45,027 bases of DNA from a bacterium (GCA_030698395.1 JAUYKW010000009.1:1-45027); one strand, 5' to 3'. Numbered from the stretch's first letter, positions 9,223 through 16,425 are shown. The notes: generated by a model not told the origin, from the sequence alone. A program made the numbers and translations.

Positions 9223-9630
9223 ATGAAAGTAATAATTTTTGATTTTTGGGGAGTGATATTTGACCCAATATCTAATGAACCGTTTATCGGACTTGAGGAT
9301 TTTTTACGAGATGCGGAAGAACGTAATTTGGTTTGTGGAATTGCATCGAGTAGTTCGCGTGAATTTGTTCTAGATTTTTTAAAAGAACATGAGTTGGATT
9401 CATATTTTGAAAAAATTGTTGGCATGAATGATGTGGCAAATTTAAAACCAGACCCAGAGTGTTTTATTAAAGTTGCTGAATATTTTGGTGTAGAGCCAGA
9501 AGAGTGTCTGGTGATTGATGATTCAACCATGACAATTGATGCTGCGCGCGAAGAAGGTTTTGAGTGTATTTCATTCGGGAATGATGTTTCTGAATTTGAT
9601 GATATAGATTTATATTCTTTGTTGTCCTAA
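9223..9630 (+). CDS. Capless HAD-like protein with altered motif I
   Basis: This 135-aa HAD-superfamily protein consists of the Rossmann core without a cap domain. Motif I is FDFWGV (residues 6-11): the nucleophile Asp is present, but the acid/base Asp two residues later is Trp. Motif II is the Ser run in GIASSSS, motif III is the Lys in NLKPDP, and motif IV is IDDS with both acids. Without the second Asp, normal phosphatase chemistry is doubtful. A binding or regulatory role is possible. It is the first gene of a three-HAD run, 15 bp ahead of the next. Confidence 0.8.
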   Translation: MKVIIFDFWGVIFDPISNEPFIGLEDFLRDAEERNLVCGIASSSSREFVLDFLKEHELDSYFEKIVGMNDVANLKPDPECFIKVAEYFGVEPEECLVIDDSTMTIDAAREEGFECISFGNDVSEFDDIDLYSLLS

Positions 9631-9645
9631 GTTAGCTAAGAGTTT

Positions 9646-10344
9646 ATGAGCTTATTGTTACCAGAAAGTTTACAGAGAGAATTTAAGGGCATCTTATTTG
9701 ATCTAGATGGAACACTACTTGAGAGTGAACGTTTACATTACAATGCATTTGTTCAGGCTATGGAAGAATTTGGTTATAACTTTGAGGAGATTGCAAAGAA
9801 TTTTCCAGTGGAAGGCAACTTTAGAGAATTATTTCGAAAAGTTGCTGGCAAATTAAAGTTCAGCGACGAACAGTACGAAACAATCTACGAACGGAAAATG
9901 GAAATTACTTTAACTACACCGGCTGGTGAAATTGATAAAATTGATGGCGTATTTAGTTTTTTGGAATATATATTTGAAACTGGCATTCCAATGGGAGTGG
10001 TAACTAATTCGGATAGAGAATATGCTGAGAACACACTTTCAATACATGATATGAGCCAATATTTTTCAGAATTAATAACAGCCAATGATTTATTAAATCC
10101 TAAGCCGGCACCAGATGGATATTTAAAAGGAGCAGAATTGCTGAACGTTAATCCGAACGATATTATTGTATTTGAAAATACCGATACTGGAATTAGCGCA
10201 GCTAAAGCGGCTGGCATGTCTGTTATTGCAATTAGATTTACTGATGTTAGTGGAACAAGTACTTATGATGAAGCGGATCACGCGGTTGATTCCTTTGCTG
10301 ATAGTAGTATTGATGAATTAAGATGGGTATCACTAGGGGTATAG
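9646..10344 (+). CDS. HAD hydrolase, beta-phosphoglucomutase-like
   Basis: This 232-aa HAD protein of subfamily I has the helical C1 cap between motifs I and II. Motif I is FDLDGTLLES (about residues 18-27), motif II is VVTNSD, motif III is NPKPAPDGY and motif IV is FENTDTG, where the usual Glu-Asp pair reads Glu-Asn. Motif I with both Asp, the Thr/Ser and the Lys is complete, so phosphatase or phosphomutase activity on a small phosphorylated metabolite is likely; the substrate cannot be told. It is followed 3 bp later by another HAD gene. Confidence 0.85.
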   Translation: MSLLLPESLQREFKGILFDLDGTLLESERLHYNAFVQAMEEFGYNFEEIAKNFPVEGNFRELFRKVAGKLKFSDEQYETIYERKMEITLTTPAGEIDKIDGVFSFLEYIFETGIPMGVVTNSDREYAENTLSIHDMSQYFSELITANDLLNPKPAPDGYLKGAELLNVNPNDIIVFENTDTGISAAKAAGMSVIAIRFTDVSGTSTYDEADHAVDSFADSSIDELRWVSLGV

Positions 10345-10347
10345 ATC

Positions 10348-10998
10348 ATGAAAGATAGAGATATAAAGACAGTCATTTTTGACATGGACGGGGTGATTGT
10401 AAATAGTGAGCCAGTATATGATCAACTATTAAGCTATTGGTACCGGGATCATGGCATCGAAGCTACAAGCAAGGTTCGTGAAGATACGTTAGGTTTTTCT
10501 TGGGAGCAAGTTTTTGAATATGCCAATGAAAACTTTGATATTAAAATTGATCCAGCTCAGGAATCTGATGCAATGGCTCAAACCATCGTGAAACATATTG
10601 AGGATACTGGTATACCTTTGCAAGAGGGTTCAATTCAGGCGATTGAGAAATTGAGTGAATTGTATACACTAGCTTTAGTTTCTAGTTCACCTAGAGTAGT
10701 TGTAGAGCGAATTCTGAAACACATCGGAGTATATAAATATTTTACACATATCACTACTATTGAGGATGTAGAACATCCTAAACCTCATCCTCAACCATAC
10801 GCTATTACAATGGCAGTGTTAGGAACAGCACCAGAAGAAACGGTGGTAATTGAAGATTCATTACGTGGCGCACAATCGGCTGCAGCTAGTGGTGCTTTTG
10901 TTTATGTTAATCCTGATCCTAGGATACCCGCGGAAAAATTCGTTACCTTAGCGAAAGTTATCTATAGTTTTGATGATTTGCTAAAAGATTTGGTATAA
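10348..10998 (+). CDS. HAD hydrolase, beta-phosphoglucomutase-like
   Basis: This 216-aa HAD phosphatase or phosphomutase has all motifs complete: FDMDGVIVNSEPVY (nucleophile and acid Asp), LVSSSP (motif II), HPKPHPQPY (motif III Lys) and VIEDSLRGAQSA (motif IV). The C1 cap helices lie at about residues 22-85. It resembles the YcjU/PGMB group that acts on sugar phosphates such as 2-deoxyglucose-6-P or beta-glucose-1-P. It probably arose together with its upstream neighbour by duplication. Confidence 0.88.
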   Translation: MKDRDIKTVIFDMDGVIVNSEPVYDQLLSYWYRDHGIEATSKVREDTLGFSWEQVFEYANENFDIKIDPAQESDAMAQTIVKHIEDTGIPLQEGSIQAIEKLSELYTLALVSSSPRVVVERILKHIGVYKYFTHITTIEDVEHPKPHPQPYAITMAVLGTAPEETVVIEDSLRGAQSAAASGAFVYVNPDPRIPAEKFVTLAKVIYSFDDLLKDLV

Positions 10999-10999
10999 T
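10970..10999 (+). promoter_or_regulatory. Internal promoter before the zinc-ribbon gene
   Basis: TTGATG (10970-10975), an 18-bp spacer and a perfect TATAAT (10994-10999), at the very end of the HAD gene. The ATG at 11009 follows after nine bases. Confidence 0.5.
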
Positions 11000-11008
11000 A
11001 AAATAACT

Positions 11009-11368
11009 ATGGCTACTATTCCAACAAAAGAATCACTACAATGTCCGTATTGTCATGAAGCAACTAGCATTAAGGCTATGATAAAGTTTATGTTGCCAGA
11101 GCGAGAAGTGTTTAATAATCGTTTTGCTGTACTTAATCGTTGCGCAAAATGTACTCAAGTATATATGAGTGTACGTGAACAATCGTTTAAAAAACAACAG
11201 GATGAGATCTGGAATCTGTATCATTATTATTTGCCATTAGAGATGCAACAGAATTTTTTAATCAAAGCTACGTTGTGTTTTAATCCAAATCGACAACATT
11301 GCCGATGTCCGGCCCATTCTATGATTAATGAGATAGATTTTTCTAGGCTAGAACGCTTAGGAGATTAA
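11009..11368 (+). CDS. Zinc-ribbon protein, unknown function
   Basis: This 119-aa protein has an N-terminal zinc ribbon: CPYC (C12, C15) and CAKC (C45, C48), spaced as in a treble-clef or rubredoxin-like knuckle. A second group near the C-terminus (C90, H97, C98, C100) could hold another metal. The middle is rich in aromatic and polar residues, and there is no signal peptide. Family and role are not recognised. It lies 5 bp ahead of the Maf-like gene and is probably co-transcribed with it. Confidence 0.75.
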   Translation: MATIPTKESLQCPYCHEATSIKAMIKFMLPEREVFNNRFAVLNRCAKCTQVYMSVREQSFKKQQDEIWNLYHYYLPLEMQQNFLIKATLCFNPNRQHCRCPAHSMINEIDFSRLERLGD

Positions 11369-11373
11369 CTATC

Positions 11374-11961
11374 ATGAAAATAATTCTTGGTTCAACGTCT
11401 CCTTATAAGAAGCAATTGCTTGAGGAGGCTGGTTTTGAATTTGTAATTGAAGATAGTGGATTGAACGAAGAAAAACATCATCAAGACACAGTGCGTGATA
11501 CTGTGCAGGTGTTGGCAGAGTTAAAGGCGAAAAAGATTTTAAAGAAACATCCTAGTGAAGATGCAATTATTATTACAACAGACGTTGCTGGAGAGCTGGA
11601 TGGTAATTTTTTAGGTAAACCAAAGAGTGTTGAGGAGGCAATAAAAATGATCATGTCTTATTCTGGTAGAGAGGTTTTAATTTGGTGTGGAACTAGTATA
11701 GCTAATGCACGAACTAGAGAGATAAAAACTCAGGTTGTAAAAGCTACTGTGCATTTTAATCATTTAGAACAAACTACTATCATTGATTATGTGCATGATA
11801 AAAATCCTCTAGATAAAGGTTGTGCAATTGCGATTGAAGAAATTGAAGGACGAGGTTTTGTAAAAGAAATCACAGGAGAGTACGCTGCAATTATTGGCAT
11901 CTCTATGCAATTTGTTTTTCAACAGTTGTATGAACTAGGTTACGAACCTCCGGAGTTGTAA
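11374..11961 (+). CDS. maf: Maf-like nucleotide pyrophosphatase
   Basis: This 195-aa Maf/YhdE/HAM1-fold protein belongs to a family that hydrolyses non-canonical or modified nucleoside triphosphates to monophosphates. The family start is clear: ILGSTSPYKKQLLEEAGF, matching SxSPxRxxLL with Lys in place of Arg. The catalytic acidic loop is TTDVAG, followed by FLGKPKSVEEA and the SGREVLIWCGTSI strand. The C-terminal part (GYAAIIG-like EYAAIIGISMQF) also matches. The family's usual aspartate (xxDTVV) reads TTDVAG, so substrate choice may differ. A bidirectional terminator follows. Confidence 0.85.
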   Translation: MKIILGSTSPYKKQLLEEAGFEFVIEDSGLNEEKHHQDTVRDTVQVLAELKAKKILKKHPSEDAIIITTDVAGELDGNFLGKPKSVEEAIKMIMSYSGREVLIWCGTSIANARTREIKTQVVKATVHFNHLEQTTIIDYVHDKNPLDKGCAIAIEEIEGRGFVKEITGEYAAIIGISMQFVFQQLYELGYEPPEL

Positions 11962-11965
11962 AAAA

Positions 11966-12000
11966 ATAGAGCAAGCCCGTTGGTTGTTCTTTATTTTTTT
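11966..12000. terminator. Bidirectional Rho-independent terminator
   Basis: GAGCAA with TTGTTC (one G-U) and CAA.CC with GGTTG form a stem. On the plus strand it is followed by TTTATTTTTTTT, and on the minus strand by TATTTTTTT. It serves the Maf operon on one side and the tRNA-Leu transcript on the other. Confidence 0.6.
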
Positions 12001-12134
12001 TATTTAACCTATCTGTAATTGTGCTGGAAAGAGGTCCGGCTGCTTTCACCTGACGGTGAAACCCCACGGATAAAACTCGAAACTAATATTAATGGTCTTG
12101 CCAGTTCAGTTTTGAACGTAGTGAAAAAATGTTC

Positions 12135-12219
12135 TGGTGCCGGAAAGAGGACTCGAACCTCCACGCCTTGCGGCACTTGGTCCTAAACCAAGCGTGTCTA
12201 CCAATTCCACCATTCCGGC
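12135..12219 (-). tRNA. tRNA-Leu(TAG)
   Basis: On the minus strand GCCGGAA pairs with TTCCGGC to form the acceptor stem. The D-arm has GGTAGACACG. The anticodon stem CTTGG/CCAAG has loop TTTAGGA, giving anticodon TAG. A long variable arm (TGCCGCAAGGCG) marks class II, and GGTTCGAGTCC is the T-arm. Discriminator A and CCA are encoded (12135-12138). The length is 85 nt. Confidence 0.94.
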
Positions 12220-12257
12220 TAATATGATGAACGCTAATTTTGATTAGCGTAATTAAT

Positions 12258-12286
12258 AAAGTACCGAATCTTAATTCTATTGTCAA
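12258..12286 (-). promoter_or_regulatory. Promoter of tRNA-Leu, sharing its -35 with the lipoprotein gene
   Basis: On the minus strand TTGACA (12281-12286), 17 bp, TACTTT (12258-12263). The start near 12251 coincides with a perfect leader hairpin ACGCTAAT-TTTG-ATTAGCGT (12231-12250). The -35 overlaps the opposite-strand -35 by five of six bases. Confidence 0.65.
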
Positions 12287-12308
12287 TGATTAATAATTAC
12301 TGCATACT
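12280..12308 (+). promoter_or_regulatory. Promoter of the lipoprotein gene, leaderless
   Basis: TTGTCA (12280-12285), 17 bp, CATACT (12303-12308). The -10 ends six bases before the ATG at 12315. The seven bases TTGTCAA (12280-12286) serve as -35 for both strands. Confidence 0.6.
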
Positions 12309-12314
12309 ATATAT

Positions 12315-13103
12315 ATGAAATATTTATGGAGGATAGGATTTAGTTTGTTGATTATTAGCTTTGCCGGATGTGCTTTGATTAAAGTACCAAAGCAAGCTGA
12401 TGTTGCTGTTGATGTGCTAGGAGAAGAGCAGATTATTTCGTTGTCATATCATCCTACACAATGCAACAATAATCCATGGAAGCCAGATTCTGAAATTGAT
12501 GCGAGAGGTGAGGCTATTATTGTGGAAACTTATTATCAGATGACTCATGACATAGATTTGAAAGAGGTTGAAGTTCAAATGGCACCTGCCGATTATCGAT
12601 CGTGTTCTGCTTGTGGTTGTCCAACAGGAGATGTTATAAATGTTCAGGTTGCTGAAGCTGATAGAAACGCGATGCTTGATTTAGGATTTATTGAAGGAAA
12701 ATTTGATGAATCTGTAATTACAATTAATGAGTCAACGGAGGCTGATAATATAGAGATTATTACTGAGGTTGAAATAAAGGATGATGAAGATGAGGATATT
12801 ACAGAAGAAGTAGCTGATATAGAAGCAGAAACTGAGGTAGAAATAATTGATGGGACTAATGATGTAGCAGAGGTAGAACCTACTGGTGCTGATGGACAAT
12901 TAAAGGTAGTTGTAGAATCTGTGCAAAAATCTTTACAAACATATTATGATGAAAACGGAGCATATCCAGAATCACTTTTAAATCTGGAATTGTCAGAGGA
13001 AGATACAGTTGGAATTACTTACACTCCAATTGGAACTGTGCCAGCCAAATATTACGATTTAAGTGTAGAATATTCTACTGGTCGTGAGGTGTTGAATCCT
13101 TAA
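12315..13103 (+). CDS. Putative lipoprotein with pseudopilin-like C-terminus
   Basis: This 262-aa exported protein starts with a basic and hydrophobic signal (MKYLWRIGFSLLIISF) and a lipobox-like AGC with Cys at residue 19, so it is probably lipid-anchored. The -3 residue is Phe and not the usual Leu, which lowers certainty slightly. Residues about 30-115 form a compact domain with a CSACGC cysteine cluster. An acidic linker (about 140-195) is very rich in Glu and Asp. The C-terminal 60 residues (VQKSLQTYYDENGAYPESL) resemble the periplasmic part of pseudopilins, where a helix is followed by an AYP turn. Function unknown; probably cell-surface. Confidence 0.75.
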   Translation: MKYLWRIGFSLLIISFAGCALIKVPKQADVAVDVLGEEQIISLSYHPTQCNNNPWKPDSEIDARGEAIIVETYYQMTHDIDLKEVEVQMAPADYRSCSACGCPTGDVINVQVAEADRNAMLDLGFIEGKFDESVITINESTEADNIEIITEVEIKDDEDEDITEEVADIEAETEVEIIDGTNDVAEVEPTGADGQLKVVVESVQKSLQTYYDENGAYPESLLNLELSEEDTVGITYTPIGTVPAKYYDLSVEYSTGREVLNP

Positions 13104-13167
13104 ACCACCTCATCCCATGTTCGACTAACGTCGAACATACCCTTCTCCTCACTTTAGGAGAAGGATA

Positions 13168-13196
13168 TTGCGAGTAAATGTAAGCTTTGATATCTT
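13168..13196 (+). promoter_or_regulatory. Promoter of the DUF559 gene
   Basis: TTGCGA (13168-13173), 17 bp, TATCTT (13191-13196), immediately inside the left repeat of the element. The transcript would begin just before the leader hairpin at 13205. Confidence 0.5.
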
Positions 13197-13204
13197 GAAT
13201 AAAG

Positions 13205-13232
13205 AGCGCTTCATACGCAATGGGGCGTTTTT
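13205..13232 (+). promoter_or_regulatory. Terminator-like leader hairpin abutting the DUF559 ATG
   Basis: AGCGCTTC (13205-13212) pairs with GGGGCGTT (13222-13229) around a 9-nt loop. The T-run ends directly at the ATG at 13233. The same design occurs at 13703-13733 before the next gene. Confidence 0.55.
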
Positions 13233-13628
13233 ATGTTTATAGGATCAAATAAACCAATTGAGATAGAACTTCATAAAAAGTTGGTGGCTCTGAGTCGATT
13301 AATGAGAAGAGAGGCAACTGAAGCTGAACAAATAATTTGGATTAACATTCGACGTTGTCAGGTGCAAGGTGCAAAGTTTCGTAGACAGCATCCATTCTTC
13401 AAGTTTATTTTGGATTTTTATTGTCATCAGTATAAAATAATAATTGAGATTGACGGTCCGTATCATGTGTATCAATTAGAACGAGATTATAGACGTGATA
13501 GTTTTCTTAAATCTAAGGGCTATATAGTATTGAGATTTACAAATGATGAAGTAATAACAAACATTGATAAAGTACTAACAATAATAGAAACAGAAATTAT
13601 CATGTTGAATGATAAGCCCCTCTCCTAG
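13233..13628 (+). CDS. DUF559 (Vsr-like PD-(D/E)XK) endonuclease
   Basis: This 131-aa protein of the DUF559 family is related to very-short-patch repair endonucleases. The family core is visible: RLMRREATEAEQIIWINIRR (helix), KFRRQHPFFKFILDFYCHQYKIIIEIDG (with D in FILDFYC and E-I-D in IIEIDG as the metal-binding acids), DYRRDSFLKSKGYIVLRFTNDEV. Its role is probably DNA nicking or cutting. Genes of this family are often found alone between repeats, as here. The last codons (KPLS) and the stop lie in the right inverted repeat. Confidence 0.88.
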   Translation: MFIGSNKPIEIELHKKLVALSRLMRREATEAEQIIWINIRRCQVQGAKFRRQHPFFKFILDFYCHQYKIIIEIDGPYHVYQLERDYRRDSFLKSKGYIVLRFTNDEVITNIDKVLTIIETEIIMLNDKPLS

Positions 13629-13661
13629 ATTGAGGAGAGGGGTATGGGGAGAGGTGAACTA

Positions 13662-13690
13662 TTGACACTACCCTTTTTTCTAGCTAAACT
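13662..13690 (+). promoter_or_regulatory. Promoter of the lamin-tail protein gene
   Basis: TTGACA (13662-13667), 17 bp, TAAACT (13685-13690), a few bases outside the right end of the DUF559 element. Confidence 0.65.
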
Positions 13691-13702
13691 TATTTTAGAT
13701 TG

Positions 13703-13733
13703 AGCGCTACCAAATCACGGGTGGCGTTTTATT
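13703..13733 (+). promoter_or_regulatory. Leader hairpin before the lamin-tail protein ATG
   Basis: AGCGCTACC (13703-13711) pairs with GGTGGCGTT (13720-13728), nine pairs with two G-U, followed by TTTTATT up to the ATG at 13734. It could end transcription early or control start-codon access. Note its close match to the leader at 13205-13232. Confidence 0.55.
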
Positions 13734-15638
13734 ATGCATAAAATAATTATCTCTGGTTTCAGCATTATTGCTATGAGCGTAAGCGCTTTCTTGCCACTAA
13801 GCGTTTGGGCTGAATGTGATAATGATACAAACAATCAACCAAATCAGCCCATTGAATACGCAAAGGGAGTTGTTATAAATGAAATTCTTCCAAATCCTAG
13901 CGGTGATGAAAGTTCTGAGGAATTTATTGAGCTATACAATTCAAGTAATAAAAAAATAGATATTAATGGTTGGATATTGTCGGATGCTACTACAAAAGAA
14001 TATAAGCTGGAGGACTACATTAATGCTGGACAGTATTTAACAGTATATAGAGAAGTTAGTAGTATTGCTTTAAATAATTCTGGTGACTTAGTTGAATTAT
14101 TTCATCCGGATAAAAATTTAGTGGACATTGTTGAATACGAGGAGTCAGCTGCAGATGATGTAAGTTTTGCTATGGATAAAAATAATGATTGGTTGTGGAC
14201 TACAGAATTAACGCCGGGTAGAAAAAATATAATTAGCGCACAGGGTGATGCTGATGCAAATTCAGGAACAGATAATTCCGACACAGATCCATTGGTTCCT
14301 AGCTATGATTTCTCTACAGACATTATGCTTTCAGAAATTTTACCTGATCCAGAGGGCTCGGATGCTACAGATGAGTGGATAGAAATTACTAATCAGGGAA
14401 AAGCGTCAGTTGGCTTGTATGGCTGGCAGATTACTGATGCTAGTAAAACATTTACTATATCTGAAGATATATCATTATCGGCAGGAGAGTATTTAACATT
14501 TTCTGTAACAGAAACTGGTGTTTCTTTGAATAATAGCGGTGAGACTATTTCATTGTTGGATCCAGCAGGTGAAGTTATCAGTGAGGTAGTTTATGATACG
14601 TCCTTCACAGGTCAATCTTATGCGAATGTTGACGATCAGTGGTATTGGACAATTACACTCACCCCAGGTGAAGAAAATATTATTACTGATGAGGCTGATA
14701 CTAATATAGATGTTAGTAATGCAAATACAATTATGGCAACATCATCAATGTCAGGCGCTCTTCTTATAGAGCATTACGCTATTATGGCCGCAAAGCAATT
14801 ACCAAAAGGTGAGGAGATAATAATTGAGGGAGTTGTTAATTCTTTGCCTGATATGTACGGGAGTCAATATTTTTATGTGCAAGATGATACAGCTGGAATT
14901 CAAGTATATTCATCCAAGAAGTTGTTTCCGCAGTTAGCGCTTGGTGATAAACTGCAAATATCTGGTAAAACATCTGAATCAAAAGAAGAGAAAAAAATTA
15001 ATATTACAAGCGCAGATGATATCGTTGTTCTGGAGCATGAAAATGAGCTAGTAGAATTAGATATTCTAGAATATAGCGAGGACTATCTTGGTAAGTTAGT
15101 TCATGTATCTGGTGAGGTTGTTGAAAAATCAGGTAGTACAATTGTGTTAGATAATAATTGGAATATATATTTAAAACGAGGTACTGGCATTAAAGCATCA
15201 ACATATGAGGAAGGAGAACACATTGAAGTAATTGGTGTGTTAACAGCCACGACCGATGGGATTAGAATATTACCTCGTAGTACTGATGATATTGCGCAAC
15301 TTACTCAAGAAAAAATAGTAGCAGAAACTACAAGTAATAAAATAATTAAAACAGCTCACGCAACATCTAATAATGATTATGATGTTAGTGCAAGTGAACC
15401 AATAAAAAAACCAAATAGCGTAATTTGGTTCGTCATACTGGGAATTGTAATTAGTCTTCTGCTTGTTCTGAGTCGTTCCGAGAAGCTAAGAAGTCTTTTA
15501 CATAATCGACTCGTTCACTGGGCACATTCTCTGGCATCTCGATTTTATCATTGGGTTGAAGTAAGAAAAAATACCATGGACTCAAATGACCAGACCCAAT
15601 ATCATGCACAATCTGTTTCGGAAAGAAAAATGTCCTAA
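13734..15638 (+). CDS. Surface protein with two lamin-tail domains and an OB fold
   Basis: This 634-aa exported protein has a signal peptide (residues 1-26, cleavage after VWA). Lamin-tail domain 1 spans about 46-160 (VVINEILPNPSGDESSEEFIE, WILSD) and domain 2 about 197-315 (IMLSEILPDPEGSDATDEWIE, YGWQITD). An OB-fold like that of YhcR nucleases lies at about 360-450 (IIIEGVVNSLPD, YFYVQDDTAGIQVY). A membrane helix lies at about 562-580 and a basic tail follows. Such proteins may bind or process extracellular DNA, which fits a host-dependent life style (inference). The last 188 bases overlap the opposite-strand methyltransferase gene, and the tail beyond the helix looks like read-through sequence. 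Confidence 0.85.
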   Translation: MHKIIISGFSIIAMSVSAFLPLSVWAECDNDTNNQPNQPIEYAKGVVINEILPNPSGDESSEEFIELYNSSNKKIDINGWILSDATTKEYKLEDYINAGQYLTVYREVSSIALNNSGDLVELFHPDKNLVDIVEYEESAADDVSFAMDKNNDWLWTTELTPGRKNIISAQGDADANSGTDNSDTDPLVPSYDFSTDIMLSEILPDPEGSDATDEWIEITNQGKASVGLYGWQITDASKTFTISEDISLSAGEYLTFSVTETGVSLNNSGETISLLDPAGEVISEVVYDTSFTGQSYANVDDQWYWTITLTPGEENIITDEADTNIDVSNANTIMATSSMSGALLIEHYAIMAAKQLPKGEEIIIEGVVNSLPDMYGSQYFYVQDDTAGIQVYSSKKLFPQLALGDKLQISGKTSESKEEKKINITSADDIVVLEHENELVELDILEYSEDYLGKLVHVSGEVVEKSGSTIVLDNNWNIYLKRGTGIKASTYEEGEHIEVIGVLTATTDGIRILPRSTDDIAQLTQEKIVAETTSNKIIKTAHATSNNDYDVSASEPIKKPNSVIWFVILGIVISLLLVLSRSEKLRSLLHNRLVHWAHSLASRFYHWVEVRKNTMDSNDQTQYHAQSVSERKMS

Positions 15639-16368
15639 GTACTTCTTCAAGATCTTCTTTATGCAGTAGTGTATGTTGTAGTTCTTCTGCGAGTGCTATA
15701 AGTTCGTTGCGTTCTCGTGCAGAAAGCATCCCCTGCTGATAGTACTCATCAATTTTTTCATGGAATTTACCTAGATAACTTTTTCTCGTGTTATCATCAA
15801 TTGATTTAAAATTGATATTGTATAATCTTAAACCAAAGAATAAATCAAACAAACTGTACTGCCCAGTTCTGTATTCATGAATATGAACGGATGGTGCATA
15901 GCGGGGACGAGCATGAGTTACAGCACCCTCTCGCAGTAAGAGATATCCTGTATCTTTGATAATGTCATGCAGTTTATCATTCAGTGATTTATGTAATGTT
16001 TTATCCAATGCAGTAAATACACCGTCACCAATTATAACGTCAAACGAATTTTTCTTAAAATTCATTTTTAGCCAGTCTTCATTTAAGATCGTTTCATTCT
16101 CATTATTAATGTAGTGCATGAGTTTACTCTTTATATGTAACGCCTGAGAGTTGCGATCTACAGTTGTTAGTTTATCGCCATGAGATAAAACGATGTCTCT
16201 TAACTCTGGGGTTGCACCTAAAACAAGTACTCTAGGATTTTCAATTCCTTCTGTCATGCGATTATAGAAGTCGTTATATTTCTCTAAAGTTTCTTCAGAA
16301 ACTGAAGGAGCATCTACTTGACCATAGCGCTTAGTAGCATGAAGAGGATTTTGTTTCTTCGTGAACAT
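15451..16368 (-). CDS. SAM-dependent methyltransferase (class I)
   Basis: This 305-aa protein has the class I SAM-binding core: motif I VLVLGATPELRD (about residues 47-58), acidic residue at strand 2 (LTTVDRNSQAL), motif with IIGDGVF after strand 4 (about 110-117) and a long C-terminal helical extension. The GATPELR form of motif I is typical of a poorly described group. The substrate is unknown. The ATG at 16368 follows a perfect TATAAT by six bases. Its 3' end overlaps the surface-protein gene by 188 bp in the opposite direction. Confidence 0.85.
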   Translation of the reverse strand: MFTKKQNPLHATKRYGQVDAPSVSEETLEKYNDFYNRMTEGIENPRVLVLGATPELRDIVLSHGDKLTTVDRNSQALHIKSKLMHYINNENETILNEDWLKMNFKKNSFDVIIGDGVFTALDKTLHKSLNDKLHDIIKDTGYLLLREGAVTHARPRYAPSVHIHEYRTGQYSLFDLFFGLRLYNINFKSIDDNTRKSYLGKFHEKIDEYYQQGMLSARERNELIALAEELQHTLLHKEDLEEVLRTFFFPKQIVHDIGSGHLSPWYFFLLQPNDKIEMPENVPSERVDYVKDFLASRNDSEQAED

Positions 16369-16374
16369 AATGTA

Positions 16375-16403
16375 ATTATACAGCTAAAAAAGTGAGTTGA
16401 CAA
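16375..16403 (-). promoter_or_regulatory. Leaderless promoter of the methyltransferase
   Basis: On the minus strand TTGTCA (16398-16403), 17 bp, TATAAT (16375-16380), then six bases to the ATG. The -35 overlaps the plus-strand TTGACA at 16397-16402. Confidence 0.75.
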
Positions 16404-16425
16404 ACGTCCAAATTTATGATATTCT
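16397..16425 (+). promoter_or_regulatory. Promoter of the 37-codon micro-unit
   Basis: Perfect TTGACA (16397-16402), 17 bp, TATTCT (16420-16425). It is divergent from the methyltransferase promoter and shares the seven bases TTGACAA with it. Confidence 0.75.

Larger units (their letters stand above)
13106..13656. mobile_element. DUF559 element with ~40-bp terminal inverted repeats
   Basis: The left end (13106-13164) and the right end (13617-13656, reverse complement) share a pattern: CACCTC, a C-rich stretch, ATACCC, then a hairpin of type CCTTCTCCT/AGGAGAAGG (left) or CCCCTCTCCT/AGGAGAGGGG (right). The left copy carries an additional perfect hairpin ATGTTCGAC-TAAC-GTCGAACAT (13117-13138). 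The element starts three bases after the lipoprotein stop. The only gene inside is a DUF559 nuclease, whose stop codon lies within the right repeat. I see no clear target-site duplication. Together this suggests a small selfish unit. Confidence 0.65.

Noticed and set aside
13117-13164. Repeated hairpins as the start of a CRISPR array
   Set aside because: No regular spacers, only inverted repeats, and no cas genes in the window.
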